Below, piece by piece: positions 61,903 through 64,000 of a stretch of DNA of 64,000 nucleotides. The translations under genes and the position numbers were made by a program. The stretch's first letter is position 1; the number at the start of each line of letters is the position of its first letter. Origin of the DNA: Rhodoferax sp. (GTDB lineage Bacteria > Pseudomonadota > Gammaproteobacteria > Burkholderiales > Burkholderiaceae_C); NCBI GenBank assembly GCA_024236015.1, contig JACKLK010000006.1:186001-250000 (forward strand). Direction: 5' to 3'. Below the pieces are notes generated by a model. The model was not told where the DNA came from, made no database searches, and saw nothing but the letters and a program-made list of their open reading frames with translations.

Positions 61903-61957
61903 TTGCCAGATTAATTCGAATGAATTACATTGTTAATTCATATGAATTACATGTCAA
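61903..61957. promoter_or_regulatory. Divergent promoters with twin TetR-type operators
   Basis: TTAATTCGAATGAATTAC (61911-61928) and TTAATTCATATGAATTAC (61933-61950) both have the form TAATTC-N4-GAATTA and start 22 bases apart, two helical turns. A plus-strand pair TTGCCA (61903-61908) and TACATT (61926-61931), spacing 17, reads to the TetR gene. A minus-strand TTGACA (61952-61957) with a weak AACAAT (61929-61934), spacing 17, reads to the sulfatase operon. Both promoters are covered by the operators. Confidence 0.8.
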
Positions 61958-62038
61958 TGCCCATGCGTCGTCAGCAGTCGCGTCCGCGACGGCCTCTCGT
62001 CACTGCTGCGGCGCGCCGGTGCCCTGCACGGAGGTGCC

Positions 62039-62740
62039 ATGGCCGGTGAGTCCACCCTCGATGCGTCGGAGCCGTTGACCGACACCGCCATCCAGATCCT
62101 CGACGTGGCCGAGCGCCTGTTTGCCAGCAACGGCATCGACAAGGTGTCCTTGCGCGAGATCGTGCGTGCCAGCGGCCAGGCCAACCTGTCGGCGGCGCAC
62201 TACCATTTCGGCTCGCGTGAAGCCCTGATCGGTGCCTTGCTGGCGCGCCGCATCCGCACCATCAACGTGATTCGCCACCGGCGCATGGACGAACTCGAAG
62301 CCGCCGGCCTGGGGGGCGACGTGTATGCCATTGCATCGACCTCCGTCAGCGTGCTGGGCGACGTCGTCAAGGACATGCCCTGGGGGCCGGACTACGTGCG
62401 TGTGGTCGCGCAGGCCTTGTTCAGCCACAACCGCGATGTCTGGCGGCACCTGGATCCCGCCACCATGAGCGGCCATACGCGGGTGCGCGACATGTTGCGC
62501 CGCGCGCTGCCGGGCCTGTCACCGCGCGCGTTCAAGGACCGCATCTGGATGCTCAACAACCATGCGACCTACGGCATCGCGCGCTGGGTACAGACGCATG
62601 GCCCGGTCACCCCGGCCAACAGCCGGCGGTTTGCGGCCATGATTCGGCATACCTCCGACTTCCTGGCGGCGGGCATGGGCGCGCCGGTGGGCAATCCCGG
62701 TCACGAGCACGGCGGGTTGCGCGCCGGACCGAGCGCATGA
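62039..62740 (+). CDS. TetR/AcrR family transcriptional regulator
   Basis: A 233-residue regulator. The helix-turn-helix covers residues about 12-70 (ILDVAERLFASNGIDKVSLREIV, then SGQANLSAAHYHFGSREALIGAL). The C-terminal domain includes PRAFKDRIWMLNN and belongs to the CecR-like style of effector domain. It is divergent from the arylsulfatase-led operon across two identical palindromes and probably represses both sides until a substrate-derived ligand, perhaps a CoA ester, binds. Confidence 0.9.
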   Translation: MAGESTLDASEPLTDTAIQILDVAERLFASNGIDKVSLREIVRASGQANLSAAHYHFGSREALIGALLARRIRTINVIRHRRMDELEAAGLGGDVYAIASTSVSVLGDVVKDMPWGPDYVRVVAQALFSHNRDVWRHLDPATMSGHTRVRDMLRRALPGLSPRAFKDRIWMLNNHATYGIARWVQTHGPVTPANSRRFAAMIRHTSDFLAAGMGAPVGNPGHEHGGLRAGPSA

Positions 62741-62854
62741 ATCCCGGAAATACCGTCGCCATGGCGCAGGCGAACGGTCGACGTGCCGCTGGAGGCACGC
62801 CATGCCAGAGCGCCAGTCGTTGTTGATCCACAGATCCATCCACAGGAGACACCC

Positions 62855-63832
62855 ATGTTGAAGAGAACCCTGCTTGCCGTCACCCTTGCCCTGCCTGTCG
62901 CTTTCGCGTCGGGCGCGGCCCTTGCCGAATGGCCGGAGAAGCCGGTCAAGGTGATTGTTCCGGGCGGAGCCGGCAGCGGCACCGACACGGCGGCACGCCT
63001 GGTGACCGACGCCTTGACCAAGGCCTTCGGTCAACCGTTCATCGTCGAGAACAAGCCCGGTGCCAACGGCATGATCGGTACCGACGAGGCCGCGAAGGCG
63101 GCCCGTGACGGTTATACGTTGTTGTTCACCTATGCCGCCGCGCAGGTGGTGAACCAGTCGCTGTACGCCAACGTCAAGTACGACGGAGGCAAGGACTTTT
63201 CGGCGATCGCGCAGGTTGGTGCCGGCGGCAACATGCTCGTGGTGCCGAACGACCTGCCGGTCAATGACCTCAAGGAGTTCATCGCCTACGTCAAGTCGAA
63301 GCCCGCCAACAGCCTCTCGTATGGTTCGTGGGGCAACGGCTCGGGCGGGCATCTGAGCATGGAAGCGCTCAAGCAGCAGACCGGGCTGCAGATCCAGCAT
63401 GTTCCGTACAAGAATCCCGCGGCGGTCAACACCGACCTGATCGGCGGCCAGATACCGGTGGCATTCACCTCCATGGGCTCGGCCTTGCCACTGGTGCTCG
63501 GCGGCAAGATGAAGGCGATCGCGATCAGCGGGCCGTATCGGGTGCCGCAGATTCCCCATGTGCGCACGATGACGGAGCAGGGCGTCAAGTTCGACCTGGT
63601 CGCGTGGTACGGCATGTTTGCGCCGGCCGGCACGCCCAAGCCCATCATCGACAAGGTCAACAAGGAGGTCGTCCGGCAACTGACGGAACCGGAGTCGCGT
63701 GAACGCTTCGTCAAGGCCCTGGGATTGTCCGAAATGCCGATCAAGACACCCGAGCAGTTCGGCCAGACCGTCAAGGACGACATCCGCGAATGGGGTGCCA
63801 TCGTGAAGTCGGCCAATATCAGGATCGACTGA
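62855..63832 (+). CDS. Orphan Bug-family substrate-binding protein
   Basis: A 325-residue periplasmic protein starting at ATG 62855 after CAGGAGACACCC; the in-frame ATG at 62783 adds residues before the signal peptide. The Sec leader ends SGAALAEW. Bug features are VKVIVPGGAGSGTDTAARLVTDAL, ENKPGANGMIGTDEA and GSWGNGSGGHLSMEAL. It lies 114 bases after the TetR gene, in the same direction, and 4 bases before an SDR gene. It likely delivers a carboxylate linked to the SDR and perhaps to the TetR-controlled genes. Confidence 0.92.
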   Translation: MLKRTLLAVTLALPVAFASGAALAEWPEKPVKVIVPGGAGSGTDTAARLVTDALTKAFGQPFIVENKPGANGMIGTDEAAKAARDGYTLLFTYAAAQVVNQSLYANVKYDGGKDFSAIAQVGAGGNMLVVPNDLPVNDLKEFIAYVKSKPANSLSYGSWGNGSGGHLSMEALKQQTGLQIQHVPYKNPAAVNTDLIGGQIPVAFTSMGSALPLVLGGKMKAIAISGPYRVPQIPHVRTMTEQGVKFDLVAWYGMFAPAGTPKPIIDKVNKEVVRQLTEPESRERFVKALGLSEMPIKTPEQFGQTVKDDIREWGAIVKSANIRID

Positions 63833-63836
63833 CGCA

Positions 63837-64000
63837 ATGCCTGCCGACGCAGGGACACGGGCGCTGCACGGCAAGGTTGCCGTGGTCACGGGTGCGGGTC
63901 GTGGCATCGGCCGTGCCATCGCACAGACCTATGCGGCCGCAGGCGCGGCGGTCGTCTGCAGCGCGCGCAACGCGGACGACATCGCGCACACCGTCGCGCT
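63837..64000 (+). CDS. SDR family oxidoreductase, 5' part
   Basis: The first 54 residues of a short-chain dehydrogenase running off the right edge. The cofactor loop VVTGAGRGIGRAIA lies near residues 16-29 and is followed by a helix (YAAAGAAVVCSARN). The arginine after CSA hints at NADP preference. It starts 4 bases after the Bug stop, so the two form one transcript. The catalytic Tyr-Lys part lies outside the window. Confidence 0.88.
   Translation, partial: MPADAGTRALHGKVAVVTGAGRGIGRAIAQTYAAAGAAVVCSARNADDIAHTVA

Overview
The window reads as a chromosomal segment of a GC-rich betaproteobacterium, most likely a member of the Burkholderiales. The support is indirect: high GC with strong G/C third-codon bias, four TctC/Bug-type periplasmic binding proteins, a complete TctCBA transporter with a TctDE-type two-component pair, and LivKHMGF-type ABC transporters. 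Genus cannot be fixed from sequence alone. I see no rRNA, tRNA, CRISPR array, insertion sequence, phage or plasmid gene. Genes are dense, usually in tightly overlapping (ATGA) operons.

Layout. (1) 1-9.36 kb: one plus-strand operon with the end of a Liv transporter (permease and two ATPases), an SDR dehydrogenase, DUF4387 and AtuA-like (DUF1446) proteins, a GntR/UTRA regulator, an aconitase/LeuCD-like hydratase, a fumarate-reductase-like flavoprotein and an isocitrate-lyase/PEP-mutase-like lyase. This looks like a dehydrogenate, hydrate and cleave route for an unknown branched di- or tricarboxylate. (2) 9.4-15.8 kb: signalling genes (SAM-cyclase-AAA-TPR protein; MHYT-GGDEF-EAL protein), a small hypothetical and Hsp15. 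(3) 15.8-21.1 kb: tctED divergent from tctCBA. (4) 21-28 kb: DUF2845, VOC, AraC and MarR regulators, metallophosphoesterase, nitronate monooxygenase-like enzyme, and an ECF sigma / ferritin-like / cytochrome c group followed by a fasciclin protein. (5) 28.1-36.7 kb: a PAS sigma54 activator next to a well-formed -24/-12 promoter that drives a Liv operon ending in an alpha/beta hydrolase. (6) 36.7-44.4 kb: a divergent IclR-linked locus with a sulfatase on each arm, a ThDP enzyme, a Bug protein and a 2-keto-4-pentenoate hydratase-like enzyme. (7) 44.5-50 kb: phosphoribosyltransferase, the three AmmeMemoRadiSam genes, SlyD and a PiT phosphate transporter. (8) 50-54.6 kb: orphan Bug, DUF898 membrane protein, M48 peptidase, alpha/beta hydrolase. 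(9) 54.6-62.7 kb: a minus-strand operon of arylsulfatase, ADP-forming acyl-CoA synthetase and two DUF1254/DUF1214 paralogues, divergent from a TetR gene across twin palindromic operators. (10) 62.8-64 kb: another Bug protein and the start of an SDR gene.

The common theme is scavenging and breakdown of organic acids and esters. Each transporter or binding protein sits with its own regulator and a few enzymes. The most interesting loci are the AtuA/DUF4387-aconitase-lyase module, the sigma54-Liv control region, the twin TetR operators, the two-armed sulfatase locus and the AmmeMemoRadiSam cluster, which shares an identical ribosome-binding leader with the neighbouring phosphoribosyltransferase gene.
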